From assembly GCA_964465355.1 (NCBI GenBank), contig CAYXJZ010000005.1, positions 1 to 64,000 on the forward strand: 64,000 nt of DNA, written 5' to 3'. Shown piece by piece: positions 14,993 to 24,519 of this stretch (positions are counted from its first letter, which is position 1; each line of letters opens with the position of its first letter). A program made the position numbers and the translations under genes. The notes under the pieces were generated by a model, which worked only from the letters and a program-made list of their open reading frames with translations, was not told the DNA's origin and did not search any database. The stretch comes from JAABTL01 sp964465355 (GTDB taxonomy: Bacteria > Deinococcota > Deinococci > Deinococcales > Trueperaceae).

Positions 14993-15124
14993 GACCGAAC
15001 GTGCATAGTGATGCAATCACGTGATACGGAGAATCGCCAAAATCAGCAAATCGTGCAGGATGTCAGATCAAGATTGGCCGACTGTGCGCAGAATCAGTGA
15101 CAGCACGGATACAGGCACAGCGAA

Positions 15125-15150
15125 GCCCCGCCGCAAGTACACGGCGGGGC
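15125..15150 (-). terminator. Terminator-like hairpin after the nucleotidylyltransferase gene
   Basis: GCCCCGCCG and CGGCGGGGC form a perfect 9-bp stem with an 8-nt loop, 54 bases past the stop of the leftward gene. No clear T-run follows, so efficiency is uncertain. It separates that gene from the amtB promoter region. Confidence 0.5.
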
Positions 15151-15204
15151 CAAGGTCGTGCTTCGCGACTCAGCGCGCGGTCTGGATGGTCGCTGTCGTG
15201 ATGG

Positions 15205-16269
15205 TCACTGCGCCAGGTTGAGGCGGCTCATGTCACCCACCACCAGTTGATGGGTGCTCGGCCTACGCTTGCCACCCTCGATGAGCACGTCCTCGCCGAT
15301 CAGGCTGGCCTGGATGCGCCCTTCCACATCGCGCAGCACGGTGCGCGCGCCCACCACGGCGTACTCGATCTCGGCGTTCGACAGCGTGACCTGCTCGCCC
15401 AAGGTGGTGAAGGGGCCGACGTAGGCGTCCACCACTTGGCAGCCTTTGCCGATCAGCGCAGGCCCGAAGATCTTGGACCCGCGCACCGTGGCACCGGCCT
15501 CCACCACCACGTCACCCACCAACTCGGAGGACGTCACCTCGCCGACCACGTCGCGCCGCAAGCGGAGCAGTTCGAGGCGGTTGGCGTCGAGGATGTCCTC
15601 GGCCTTGCCGGTGTCCTTCCACCAACCCTGCACCTCCACCGGCACCACCAGCTGCCCATCCTCGATCATGCGGGCGATGGCGTCGGTGATCTGGTACTCG
15701 CCTTTGGCGCCGGGCTGCAGACCCTCGATGGAGGCGTGGATCCGGGGGTCGAAGACGTAGACGCCCGCCACCGCCAGGTTGGACGGCGGCACCTCGGGCT
15801 TCTCCACCAACTGCGTGATGCGCCCGTTCTCGACCACCGCGACACCCAGCTGCCTCGGGTCATCGACGCGCACCAGCGCCATCACCGCCTTGACGCCGCG
15901 ATCCGGCTGGAAGGCGTCTACGAAGGGCCGGATGCCATGCTCGAAGAGGTTGTCGCCCAGGTACATGACGAAGGGGTCGTCGGCCAAGAAGGCGCGCGAC
16001 ACCTCGACGGCGTGCGCCAGCCCCTTGGGGGGGTTCTGCAGGATGAAGGTGTACTTGGCGCCGCGGTCCTCGCTCAAGGACTCCCTGAGATGTTCGATGG
16101 TGTCGTGGCTGACGACCACACCGATGTCGGTCACACCTGCGTCGACCAAGTGGTCGACGGCGTGGTGGATGAGCGCCTTGCCGGCGACCCGGATGGTGGG
16201 CTTGGGCCTGAGGCTGGTGATGGGGCGCAGACGCGTGCCCAAGCCGGCGGCGAGGATGAGTCCTTTCAA
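15205..16269 (-). CDS. Glucose-1-phosphate thymidylyltransferase (long form with left-handed beta-helix)
   Basis: 354 residues. The N-terminal nucleotidyltransferase domain opens MKGLILAAGLGTRLRPITS, with the nucleotide-binding loop and an arginine that acts in catalysis. MYLGDNLFE provides the metal-binding aspartate and VEKPEVPPSN the sugar-phosphate lysine. From about residue 245 hexapeptide repeats (VVVEAGATVRGSKIFGPALI, VTLSNAEIEYAVVG) form a left-handed beta-helix. This long RmlA type is known from actinobacteria and Deinococcus-Thermus. It probably makes dTDP-glucose for deoxysugar or surface polysaccharide synthesis. No other rml gene is nearby, so sugar and nucleotide specificity remain inferred. 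Confidence 0.88.
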   Translation of the reverse strand: MKGLILAAGLGTRLRPITSLRPKPTIRVAGKALIHHAVDHLVDAGVTDIGVVVSHDTIEHLRESLSEDRGAKYTFILQNPPKGLAHAVEVSRAFLADDPFVMYLGDNLFEHGIRPFVDAFQPDRGVKAVMALVRVDDPRQLGVAVVENGRITQLVEKPEVPPSNLAVAGVYVFDPRIHASIEGLQPGAKGEYQITDAIARMIEDGQLVVPVEVQGWWKDTGKAEDILDANRLELLRLRRDVVGEVTSSELVGDVVVEAGATVRGSKIFGPALIGKGCQVVDAYVGPFTTLGEQVTLSNAEIEYAVVGARTVLRDVEGRIQASLIGEDVLIEGGKRRPSTHQLVVGDMSRLNLAQ

Positions 16270-16336
16270 GACGGCCTCCTGACCACGACGCTACCGCGAC
16301 GATGGCCAGGAGCGCTGCGGCAGACGTCTCAGGCGT

Positions 16337-16555
16337 TCAGCGTTGACGCCCGCTCACCAGCATGAAGATGCCGACGAGGATGCTACCGCCCGCCACCCAT
16401 GGCAGCCAGGGCAGGTTGCGCTCGCGCTGCACCTCGACCTCCAGGATGCCGAGGTCCACCCCTGCACGTTCGTTGAACACGCCCGTGAGCTGTAGGATCA
16501 AGGCCACGGCCCCAGCGATGATGAGGATCAGCCCCAACGTTGCCATCGGTCTCAT
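16337..16555 (-). CDS. Small two-TM membrane protein
   Basis: 72 residues: TM1 LGLILIIAGAVALILQLTGVF, a polar middle (AGVDLGILEVEVQRERNLPW), TM2 LPWVAGGSILVGIFMLVSG, and a short basic tail. This size and hairpin layout match DUF3185-like small inner-membrane proteins of unknown role. AGGAGGT lies five bases before the ATG, one of the better SD sequences here, which supports a real gene. It may be co-transcribed with the nucleotidylyltransferase 67 bp downstream. Confidence 0.7.
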   Translation of the reverse strand: MRPMATLGLILIIAGAVALILQLTGVFNERAGVDLGILEVEVQRERNLPWLPWVAGGSILVGIFMLVSGRQR

Positions 16556-16730
16556 GTCTACCTCCTTCTTTCGTGACTAACAGCATATGCCGGTTGCATG
16601 AGTGCTGCTGGACTCGCTGACCGGGGATCCGTCGCGACCGATGAGATGGCGTACCCGAACCGTCTTCCACGGTACGGTGGCGACACTCGAGATGGAGCAT
16701 CCGGTTCGAGACGTCTAGGAGGTCCTCCAC

Positions 16731-17726
16731 GTGCGCACAGCAGTCGCCACCCGCTGCGTCCTGTCCCTCTCCCTGGCTGTCATGCTGGCTGCATGCGGCT
16801 CGGCGCCCGGCACCCAAGGCCCGGGCGCGCTCACCGAGTTGGTCGGCAGCGAGGCGCACGGCATCGTGACCTTGGCCTGGGTGCACGACGGCGCCCTGAC
16901 CTCCGGTTACCGGGTGATCCGCCGTGACGTGCCGGCCTCCGGCGCACAGACGCAGGTGGAACTCGGCGCCGATGCCAGGTCCTTCAGCGACCACGATGCC
17001 GAGGTCGGCCAGAGCTACAGCTACACCGTCGTGCCATTGGGCGCAGGCGGTCAAGCGCCTTCGGGGACGGCGCGCTCCGTCACCGTCACGGTGCAGCCTG
17101 GCCTGACGATGGTGGCCGGCCACTACGTCTGGACGGGCGGAGGCCAAGCAAGCGCCGCCTTCGGCTTCTTCTTCTACTTCCCCAGGAGCGACTGGCCCGT
17201 TGCCAGCGCCCCATACACGCTCTCCGGCCCGCCGGGTTGGAACGACGACCAGCCATGGACGGGCACCTTCCAGCGCGACCACTTCCAAGGCGGCTTCACC
17301 TGGTTCGCCGTCGCCAGCGGTCCGGCGGTCCCAGGGAGCTATCAGCTGGAGGTGGAGCTGGTGGACGGCCTGCTCGTCGCATCCTCGGAGCTGGCGGAGG
17401 CCGACGATGTGCCGCGCCTCGAGGGTCTGAGCCTGCTCTCCTCCTCTGCCACGACGGTCGCGGTGGCTTGGGACGCCTACCCAGGGGCGCAGAGCTACGT
17501 GGTGACGCTGTTCGCCGGCACCCCTGGCACGGCCACGACCGTGCTGTCGCGGCGGGTGAGCGGGACCAGCGCCACGTTGGACGACCTGGGCCTGGCGCCG
17601 GGTGCGTACTTCGTGGCCGTGAGCAGCTACGCCTTCGACGGCCTGCAGCCCGGTCGCAGCCTGCCACCCCAGCGCTTCGACGTGGCGGAGGCGGCCACCG
17701 AGGTGTTCGAGATGCTCGCGGACTGA
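16731..17726 (+). CDS. Surface lipoprotein with fibronectin type III-like domains
   Basis: 331 residues. It has a lipoprotein signal with lipobox LAAC (C22). There are two beta-sandwich regions of fibronectin III type. The first spans about 35-120 (VTLAWVHDGALTSGYRVIRRD, SYSYTVVPLGAGG) and the second about 230-320 (TVAVAWDAYPGAQSYVVTLF, APGAYFVAVSSY). A middle segment (about 125-215) is rich in aromatic residues. The GTG start is preceded by AGGAGGT. The role is probably cell-surface attachment or matrix display. The ligand is unknown. It belongs with other lipoproteins in the window (24520, 39639, 40640). Confidence 0.75.
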   Translation: MRTAVATRCVLSLSLAVMLAACGSAPGTQGPGALTELVGSEAHGIVTLAWVHDGALTSGYRVIRRDVPASGAQTQVELGADARSFSDHDAEVGQSYSYTVVPLGAGGQAPSGTARSVTVTVQPGLTMVAGHYVWTGGGQASAAFGFFFYFPRSDWPVASAPYTLSGPPGWNDDQPWTGTFQRDHFQGGFTWFAVASGPAVPGSYQLEVELVDGLLVASSELAEADDVPRLEGLSLLSSSATTVAVAWDAYPGAQSYVVTLFAGTPGTATTVLSRRVSGTSATLDDLGLAPGAYFVAVSSYAFDGLQPGRSLPPQRFDVAEAATEVFEMLAD

Positions 17727-17771
17727 GGCCAGGCTGGGCTGAGCGCATCGGAGCCGGATAGGATGCGCCCC

Positions 17772-18116
17772 ATGCCCCGCAGCAGCGAGATCCGCGTGAC
17801 CGTGACAACGGACGACGATGGCGTCCAAGAGTTGGCCTGGCAGGCCGACGATGCCCCCGACCCTGGTAGGCAGTCGGCCGAGGCGATGATCCTGGCCCTT
17901 TGGGACGGCGAACGGCGCAACGCCATGCGCATCGACCTGTGGACGCCGAAGCTCACCGTCGACGACATGAACGACTTCGTGTACCAGACGTTGCTGTCCC
18001 TGGCGGACACCTACCGCGCCGCCACCCTCAACGAGGACCTGATGGTGGAGATCAAGAGCTTCGCTCGCCACTTCGCCGAGCGAGCGGCCAAGCAGGAGCG
18101 TCGGCACGGCAACTGA
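17772..18116 (+). CDS. GldC-like protein
   Basis: 114 residues from the ATG at 17772. The run SSEIRVTVTTDDDGVQELAW, the centre AMILALWDGERRNAMRIDLW, and the end VDDMNDFVYQTLLSLADTYR match GldC, a small cytoplasmic protein first tied to gliding motility in Bacteroidetes. No other gld gene is present here, so a motility role should not be assumed. TAGGAT (17759-17764) is seven bases before this ATG, favouring it as a leaderless start over the in-frame ATG at 17763. The family assignment is from remembered pattern and quite convincing. Confidence 0.75.
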   Translation: MPRSSEIRVTVTTDDDGVQELAWQADDAPDPGRQSAEAMILALWDGERRNAMRIDLWTPKLTVDDMNDFVYQTLLSLADTYRAATLNEDLMVEIKSFARHFAERAAKQERRHGN

Positions 18117-18128
18117 GCCGCCGGCTGC

Positions 18129-19039
<911 letters not shown>

Positions 19040-19043
<4 letters not shown>

Positions 19044-20134
19044 GCCTTCACCTCCGAGGATGCTTCGGTCGCCGCCCACTCTTCAGGGGCCACCTCTCCA
19101 GCCGGCTGCTGCTGTGTGACGCAGTGCCATGCACCGCCCCCGGTGATCAGGGCGGCCGCAGGCACGCCGATGACCTGGCGTCCGGGGAACAGCGGCCGCA
19201 GGACGGCCAGGGCGCCTTCGTCGTGCTCGTCGCCGTAGACGGGCACCAGCACGGCGCCGTTGGCCACGTACCAGTTGGCGTAAGAGGCGGCTAGGCGGCG
19301 ACCGTCCAGCTCCATGCGCGCCCGCGGCAGCGGCAGCTCGACGACCTGGTACGGCCGACCGTCCGGGGCCCGGAGGGCTTGCAGCAGGCGCAGGTTCTCC
19401 TGCATGGGCCGGAAGTTGGCGTCGCCCCGGTCGTCGGTCACCGAGCAGACGATGGTGCGGTCACCGGCGAAGCGCACGATGGTGTCGACGTGGCCGTCTG
19501 TGTGGTCGCCCTCAAGGCCCTCGTCCAGCCACACCACCCGGCTCACGCCGAGGCCGGCAGCCAGCAGCGCCTCGTAGTCGGCCTCGCTCAGCTCGGGGTT
19601 GCGGGTGGGGGTGAGCAGGCAGGAGCGGGTGGTGATGAGGGTGCCCTCGCCGTTGACCTCGATGGCGCCGCCTTCGAGCACCTGCGGGAAGGAGAAGCAG
19701 CGCATGCCCAGATGGGCAGCCACCTTGGCGGCCGCCAGGTCGTCGCTGGCCCATTCGTACTTGCCGCCCCAGGCGTTGAAGCGCCAGTCAGTGGCGGCCA
19801 CCTTGCCGGTCAGGTCCCGCAGGAAGGTGGGGCCGTTGTCGCGGAACCAGGCGTCATCGAGATCGACGGTGTGGAAGCGCACCCGCCCGGCTGCCGTTCG
19901 CAGCCGCTGCCGCGCGTCGGCCTCGGCCTCCGGGCTGCTGACGTTGACCACCACAGGCTCGAAGCCGGCCAGGGTGCTCACCATGTTGGCGAACTCGCGG
20001 CGCACGGCCTCCAGCTGCCCCTCCCACAGCAGGTCGTCGGCGGGCCAGCTGGTCCAGGTGGCGAGGTGGGGCTCCCACTCGGCGGGCATGCGGAAGCCCA
20101 GGTCGGCGGGGGTGGGGCTGGGGATGGGCGCCAT
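19040..20134 (-). CDS. aguA: Agmatine deiminase
   Basis: 364 residues of the peptidyl-arginine deiminase/agmatine deiminase family. It converts agmatine to N-carbamoylputrescine and ammonia. Conserved pieces are MPAEWEPHLATWTSWPADD, DDAWFRDNGPTFL, VLEGGAIEVNGEGTLITTRS, GHVDTIVRF and the catalytic C338 in GGGAWHCVTQQQP. The gene precedes aguB with a 4-bp overlap and is divergent from speA, with 116 bp between the starts. No SD is obvious in front of the ATG at 20134. Confidence 0.95.
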
Positions 20135-20250
20135 GGGACGGTCTCCAAGGGGTTCGGGGCGCTCGGCCCCGGAGCATCACAGGGTAGCACCGCCCTGCTC
20201 TGATATGGTGTTGCGCTGTCGCGCATCAGCGCGTCCCAGGAGGTCTCGCC

Positions 20251-22176
20251 TTGGTCCACACCACCCCCGAGGTGCCATTCAAGGTCGGGGATGCCGAAGA
20301 GATCTACGGCGTCCCGTCGTGGTCGAGTGGCTACTTCAAGGTCGGCGCCGACGGCGAGATGCACGTCACCATGCGCGGAGTCGAAGGGCAGAGCGTCTCC
20401 ATCCCGGCCATCATCGAGGCGCTCAAGGAAGAGGGCCGCACCCTGCCGCTGATCCTGCGTTTCCCGCAGATCATCGAGGACCGGCTCGACCGCATCAACC
20501 TGTCCTTCCAGGCCTCCATGCGCGAGGCGGGCTACCAGGCTCACTACCAGGGGGTCTACCCCATCAAGGTGAGCCAGCGCCGTGTGGTGGTGGAGACCAT
20601 CGCCGAGTACGGCGCGCGCTTCGTCACCGGCCTCGAGGCTGGCAGCAAGGCCGAGTTGGCCCTCATCCTGGTGCAGGACACCCATCCGGACGCACTGATC
20701 TGCTGCAACGGCTTCAAGGACGACGACTTCATCCGTCTCGCCCTCTGGGGCCGCAAGCTGGGCAAGAACGTCTGCATCACACTGGAGAAGCCGAGCGAGC
20801 TGGAGCGCGTGCTGCGCGTGAGCCAGGAGACGGGTGTGGAGCCCATGGTGGGCATCCGCTTCAAGCTGCACGCCAAGGGCGCAGGCCAATGGGAGGCTTC
20901 GGGCGGCGACGACGCCAAGTTCGGCCTCACCGCCACCGAGCTCATCCACGCGGTACGCCGACTGGAGAGCCTCGGCAAGCTCGACGCCCTGCAGATGATC
21001 CACTGCCATGTCGGCAGCCAGCTCACCGACATCCGCAAGATCAAGATCGCGGTGCGCGAGGCCACCCAGGTCTACGTCGACGTGGTCAAGATGGGCGCTC
21101 GTGTGCGCTACCTGAACGTGGGCGGCGGCCTAGGTGTGGACTACGACGGTTCCAAGACCGCCTTCTACACCTCGGCCAACTACGGCATCAGCGAGTATGC
21201 CGACACGGTGGTCTACACCATCAAGGAGACCTGCGACGACGGCGAGGTGCCGCACCCGGTGGTGGTCACCGAGTCGGGCAGGGCGCTCACCGCCCACCAC
21301 GCCATGATCGTGCTGCCGGTCATCGACGCCATCGGCCCCACCCGCGCCACCTACGAGCTGCCCCCCTTGACGGGCGAGGTGCACGCCGTGGTGACCGACA
21401 TGGAGGAGCTGGCGCGCGACGTCAACCTGCGCAACTACCGCGAGGTCTACAACGAGGCCGTGTCGAACAAGGACACCATGCACAGCCTCTTCGACCTCGG
21501 CTACGTCAACCTGCTCGAGCGTGCCCACGTCGAGCAGCTCTACCACCGCACCCTGCTGCGCATCGCCAAGATCGTCGAGCAGATCGACTACGTGCCAGAG
21601 GAGCTGGAGGCCCTGCCCAAGCGGCTGGCCGACCAGTACGTGGTCAACTTCAGCCTCTTCCAGGGCATGCCCGACCATTGGGCCATCCAGACGCTGTTCC
21701 CCATCGTGCCGCTGCACCGCCTCAACGAGGTGCCCACCCGTGAGGCCACGCTGGTGGACATCAGCTGCGACTCGGACGGCAAGATCCAGAAGTTCATCGA
21801 CCTGCGCGACGTCAAGTCCACCCTGCCGGTGCACGACCTCGTGCCTGGGCGGCCGTACTACCTCGGCGCCTTCCTCACCGGCGCCTACCAGGACGTGCTG
21901 GCCAACACCCACAACCTCTTCGGTCGCATGAACGAGGCGCACATCCGCCTGACCGACGACGGCGGCTGGGAGCTGGAGCGCTTCGTCAACGGGCAGAAGG
22001 CGCGGCGTGTCATCGAGAACATGGGCTACGAGACCGCCGAGCTGCACGGCTGGCTGCAGGACGAGATCCGTGAGGCGGAGCGCTCCGGCACCGTGCTCAG
22101 CGACGAGGAGAAGCGCGAGGTCACCGAGCTCTACGACGCTGAGCTGGTGGGGTACACCTACTTGGAGCAGGTCTAG
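20251..22176 (+). CDS. speA: Biosynthetic arginine decarboxylase
   Basis: 641-residue PLP enzyme (alanine-racemase-fold decarboxylase) making agmatine from arginine. The PLP lysine is K106 in GVYPIKVSQRR. Other family blocks are FKLHAKGAGQWEASGGDDAK, HCHVGSQLTDIRKIK, YLNVGGGLGVDYDGS and SLFQGMPDHWAIQ. The start is TTG at 20251, with AGGAGGT seven bases upstream, and no better start is available. It is divergent from aguA-aguB, whose products convert agmatine to putrescine. The stop TAG and the stop of the convergent metallo-hydrolase share the same CTAG (22173-22176). Confidence 0.95.
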   Translation: MVHTTPEVPFKVGDAEEIYGVPSWSSGYFKVGADGEMHVTMRGVEGQSVSIPAIIEALKEEGRTLPLILRFPQIIEDRLDRINLSFQASMREAGYQAHYQGVYPIKVSQRRVVVETIAEYGARFVTGLEAGSKAELALILVQDTHPDALICCNGFKDDDFIRLALWGRKLGKNVCITLEKPSELERVLRVSQETGVEPMVGIRFKLHAKGAGQWEASGGDDAKFGLTATELIHAVRRLESLGKLDALQMIHCHVGSQLTDIRKIKIAVREATQVYVDVVKMGARVRYLNVGGGLGVDYDGSKTAFYTSANYGISEYADTVVYTIKETCDDGEVPHPVVVTESGRALTAHHAMIVLPVIDAIGPTRATYELPPLTGEVHAVVTDMEELARDVNLRNYREVYNEAVSNKDTMHSLFDLGYVNLLERAHVEQLYHRTLLRIAKIVEQIDYVPEELEALPKRLADQYVVNFSLFQGMPDHWAIQTLFPIVPLHRLNEVPTREATLVDISCDSDGKIQKFIDLRDVKSTLPVHDLVPGRPYYLGAFLTGAYQDVLANTHNLFGRMNEAHIRLTDDGGWELERFVNGQKARRVIENMGYETAELHGWLQDEIREAERSGTVLSDEEKREVTELYDAELVGYTYLEQV

Positions 22177-22928
22177 AGGACGAAGCGGTCCCCGTCAGCC
22201 CCCACCGTCAGCTCGGGGAACACCTTGCGCGCCGCCCGCAGATCCTGCGAGCACTCGTCGAAGACGGGCGGAAGGTGCACCAGCACCAGCCTGCCGACGC
22301 CGGCCTCGCTGGCCACCTTGGCGGCCTCCTCGGCCGATGCGTGCATGGCGGAGCTGCCGCTGGCTTCGTGCAGCAGCAGGTCGGCGCCGCCAGCCATCCT
22401 GGTGATGGCCGGGGTGTAGGCGGTGTCGCCGGAGAAGGCCACCACCGTGCCTGAGGCGCAGGTCACCCGCAGGCCGACGGCGGGCACCGAGTGGATGCCT
22501 GGCGTGGCGGTGATGCGCCAGTCCACACAGTCGAAGACCAGCGCGTCCTCCTCGTAGGCCACGAGGTGGGTGCGGATGCCTGGGTAGTCGGGCCAGTCGG
22601 CGGTGTGGAAGACATCGTGCAGACGCTGGGCCTGGTCGATGGCGGGCTCGATGCCGTAGACCGGCAGCGGATCGCGCCGCCCTGCCATCCACAGGCGCTC
22701 CATGAGCAGCGGCAGGCCTCCGACATGGTCGGCGTGCTCGTGCGTGACGATCAGCTTGCGGATGCGCAAGGGGTCCATGCCCTGGGCAAGCAGGCGCTGC
22801 ACCACGTCGCCGCCGCAGTCCACCAGCACGATGCCCTCGCTGCCGTCCAAGGCCAGCATGGTGGTGGTCCGACGGCCGTCGCTGTAGGCGGCACCCGAAC
22901 CAAGCACGTGCAGGACGCTAGTGGGCAC
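22173..22928 (-). CDS. Metallo-beta-lactamase fold hydrolase (RNase Z-like)
   Basis: 251 residues from a GTG at 22928. The zinc motif is THEHADHVGG (H63, H65, D67, H68), followed by the third ligand region VAFSGDTAYT and a late histidine in LVLVHLPP. LGSGAAYSDGRRTT at the N-terminus is typical of the RNase Z/phosphodiesterase branch (LGtGg...). True tRNase Z proteins are about 300 residues with an exosite arm, not evident here. It may hydrolyse a cyclic nucleotide or another phosphodiester. The gene is convergent with speA and shares its stop-codon CTAG. Confidence 0.85.
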   Translation of the reverse strand: MPTSVLHVLGSGAAYSDGRRTTTMLALDGSEGIVLVDCGGDVVQRLLAQGMDPLRIRKLIVTHEHADHVGGLPLLMERLWMAGRRDPLPVYGIEPAIDQAQRLHDVFHTADWPDYPGIRTHLVAYEEDALVFDCVDWRITATPGIHSVPAVGLRVTCASGTVVAFSGDTAYTPAITRMAGGADLLLHEASGSSAMHASAEEAAKVASEAGVGRLVLVHLPPVFDECSQDLRAARKVFPELTVGADGDRFVL

Positions 22929-23041
22929 GCTCTGGCTCCCAGGAGGATCGCATCGGTCCCGATGATACGAACCGCCGCCGCCCACGAACCCGCAAGCCTC
23001 ACACCGCGCCGGGGCGAGCCTTCTTCGGTGGGCGCGAGGCC

Positions 23042-23716
23042 TCAGGCAGCGCGGGGTCGCCTCGCCAGCGCGGCATCCCGTGCCCTGGCGTAGCGCAGGT
23101 CGAGTCCGCGACAGAGCCTCAGGCTGGCCTGCATCAGCGGCCCCATGGTCAAGGAGAAGACCACCGTGCCCCAGCCGATGGTGCCGCCAAGCAGCCAGCC
23201 GATCGCCAGCACGAGCACCTCGGTCGCCATCCGCACCCTGGCGACCGGCGCCTTGGTCAGCTTGGCCAAGCCGATGTAGAAGCCGTCCCGCGGGCCGGCG
23301 CCGAGGCCGGCAGTGATGTACAGGCCCGTGGCCAAGCCGTTGATGGCCAAGCCGACGGCGAAGATGGCCAACTTCTGCCACAAGGCATCGGGCGTCTGCA
23401 TGTAGCTCTGCGCCAGCCACAGGTCCACCCAGGGACCGACGAGGGCCATGTTGAACACCGTGGCGATGCCCGGCCGCACCTTGGCCACCACCATCGAGAT
23501 CAGCAGCACCGCAAGGCCGACGCCCACCATGACCTGGCCGATGGTGAAGGGCAGGTGCAGCGCCAGCCCTTGATGGAAGGCATCCCACGGCCCCACGCCG
23601 ATGCCGGCCGTCAGGACGCAGGCGATGCCGAGACCGAAGGCCATCAGCCCCACGTTCAGATGCAGCAGCCGAAGCAGGAGCAGGCGGTAGGAGGCGGGGC
23701 GGGTGAGGATCGGCAC
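23042..23716 (-). CDS. YczE/YitT-like membrane protein
   Basis: 224 residues, about five hydrophobic segments: VGLMAFGLGIACVLTAGIGVG, GQVMVGVGLAVLLISMVVAK, LAIFAVGLAINGLATGLYIT, and ATEVLVLAIGWLLGGTIGWG. The repeated GIGVGPWDAFHQGL and AGLGAGPRDGFYIGL motifs (G-x-GP-x-D) mark the YczE branch. These proteins are conserved integral membrane proteins with no settled function. YczE itself has been linked to lipopeptide production in Bacillus. A GTG start at 23716 with AGGTAGG upstream is preferred. The frame is open further upstream. Confidence 0.78.
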   Translation of the reverse strand: MPILTRPASYRLLLLRLLHLNVGLMAFGLGIACVLTAGIGVGPWDAFHQGLALHLPFTIGQVMVGVGLAVLLISMVVAKVRPGIATVFNMALVGPWVDLWLAQSYMQTPDALWQKLAIFAVGLAINGLATGLYITAGLGAGPRDGFYIGLAKLTKAPVARVRMATEVLVLAIGWLLGGTIGWGTVVFSLTMGPLMQASLRLCRGLDLRYARARDAALARRPRAA

Positions 23717-23825
23717 GGTAGCGAGCCTACCTTTCCCATGGTCGGCATGGGCTCGGTGGTGCTGCAGGCGATGAACCATCGTCAGCGACCGCCGCGATGA
23801 CGGCCCTGTCGTACCCTTGCCGGGT

Positions 23826-24305
23826 ATGCCCATCGACCCAGACAACTTCCGCCAAGCCCTCGGCCGCTGGCCAAGCGGTGTCACCGTCGTCACCACCGAG
23901 GAGGACGGGCACGTGCACGGCATCACCGTCAGCGCCTTCCTGTCGATCTCGCTCGAGCCACCGCTGGTGGCGGTGTGCATCGACCACCGGGCCAGGGCCC
24001 ATCCCATCCTCGAGCGGGTCGATCGCTACGGCGTGAGCATCCTCGCCAAGCATCAGGCCCAGGTCTCGAACCACTTCGCCAGCCGACCGGCCGAGGTGCC
24101 CGACGATCTCTTCGAGGAGCTGGACGGCATGCCGGTGGTGCGCGGCGCAGCGAGCCAGATGGTGGCCATGATCGTCGACCGCGTGCTGGCCGGTGACCAC
24201 ACCATCTACATCGGGCGGGTGGAGGCCAGTCAGGTCTCGGAGCAGGCGCCGCTGGTCTACCACAGGGGTCGCTATGGGCAGGTGGACGTCGGCGGCCAAG
24301 GCTAG
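23826..24305 (+). CDS. Flavin reductase-like FMN-binding split-barrel protein
   Basis: 159 residues of the flavin reductase family. FRQALGRWPSGVTVVTTEE, HGITVSAFLSISLEPPLVAVCI, GVSILAKHQAQVSNHFASRP, DGMPVVRGAASQMVAMI and a C-terminal HTIYIGRVEAS-x-PLVYHRGRYG follow the standard order. These proteins bind FMN or FAD and typically supply reduced flavin to a monooxygenase, though no partner oxygenase is nearby. TACCCT (23812-23817) sits eight bases before the ATG, marking a leaderless start. It is divergent from the YczE-like gene. Confidence 0.88.
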   Translation: MPIDPDNFRQALGRWPSGVTVVTTEEDGHVHGITVSAFLSISLEPPLVAVCIDHRARAHPILERVDRYGVSILAKHQAQVSNHFASRPAEVPDDLFEELDGMPVVRGAASQMVAMIVDRVLAGDHTIYIGRVEASQVSEQAPLVYHRGRYGQVDVGGQG

Positions 24306-24519
24306 GCCATGCCTTGGCGGCTTGAGGCGCCGACGTCGAGGCGCCGCTGCGCCGGCGTGTCGGATGCACCTCAGTCCCGCGGCATGAGCAGCATGATGGC
24401 CGCACGAGCGAAGCTGCCTGATCGCCGTACGCCGGGGGTCTTGGGACGACGGGGGTTGCGCTCGGGATGAAGAGGCGAGTCAACGCCCCCGGTGCCTTTC
24501 GTCAGGGAGGTCCCCTTCC

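Noticed and set aside
15247..16365. A 372-codon open frame antisense to the nucleotidylyltransferase
   Set aside because: Shadow of the real gene, whose nucleotidyltransferase and beta-helix motifs are unambiguous.
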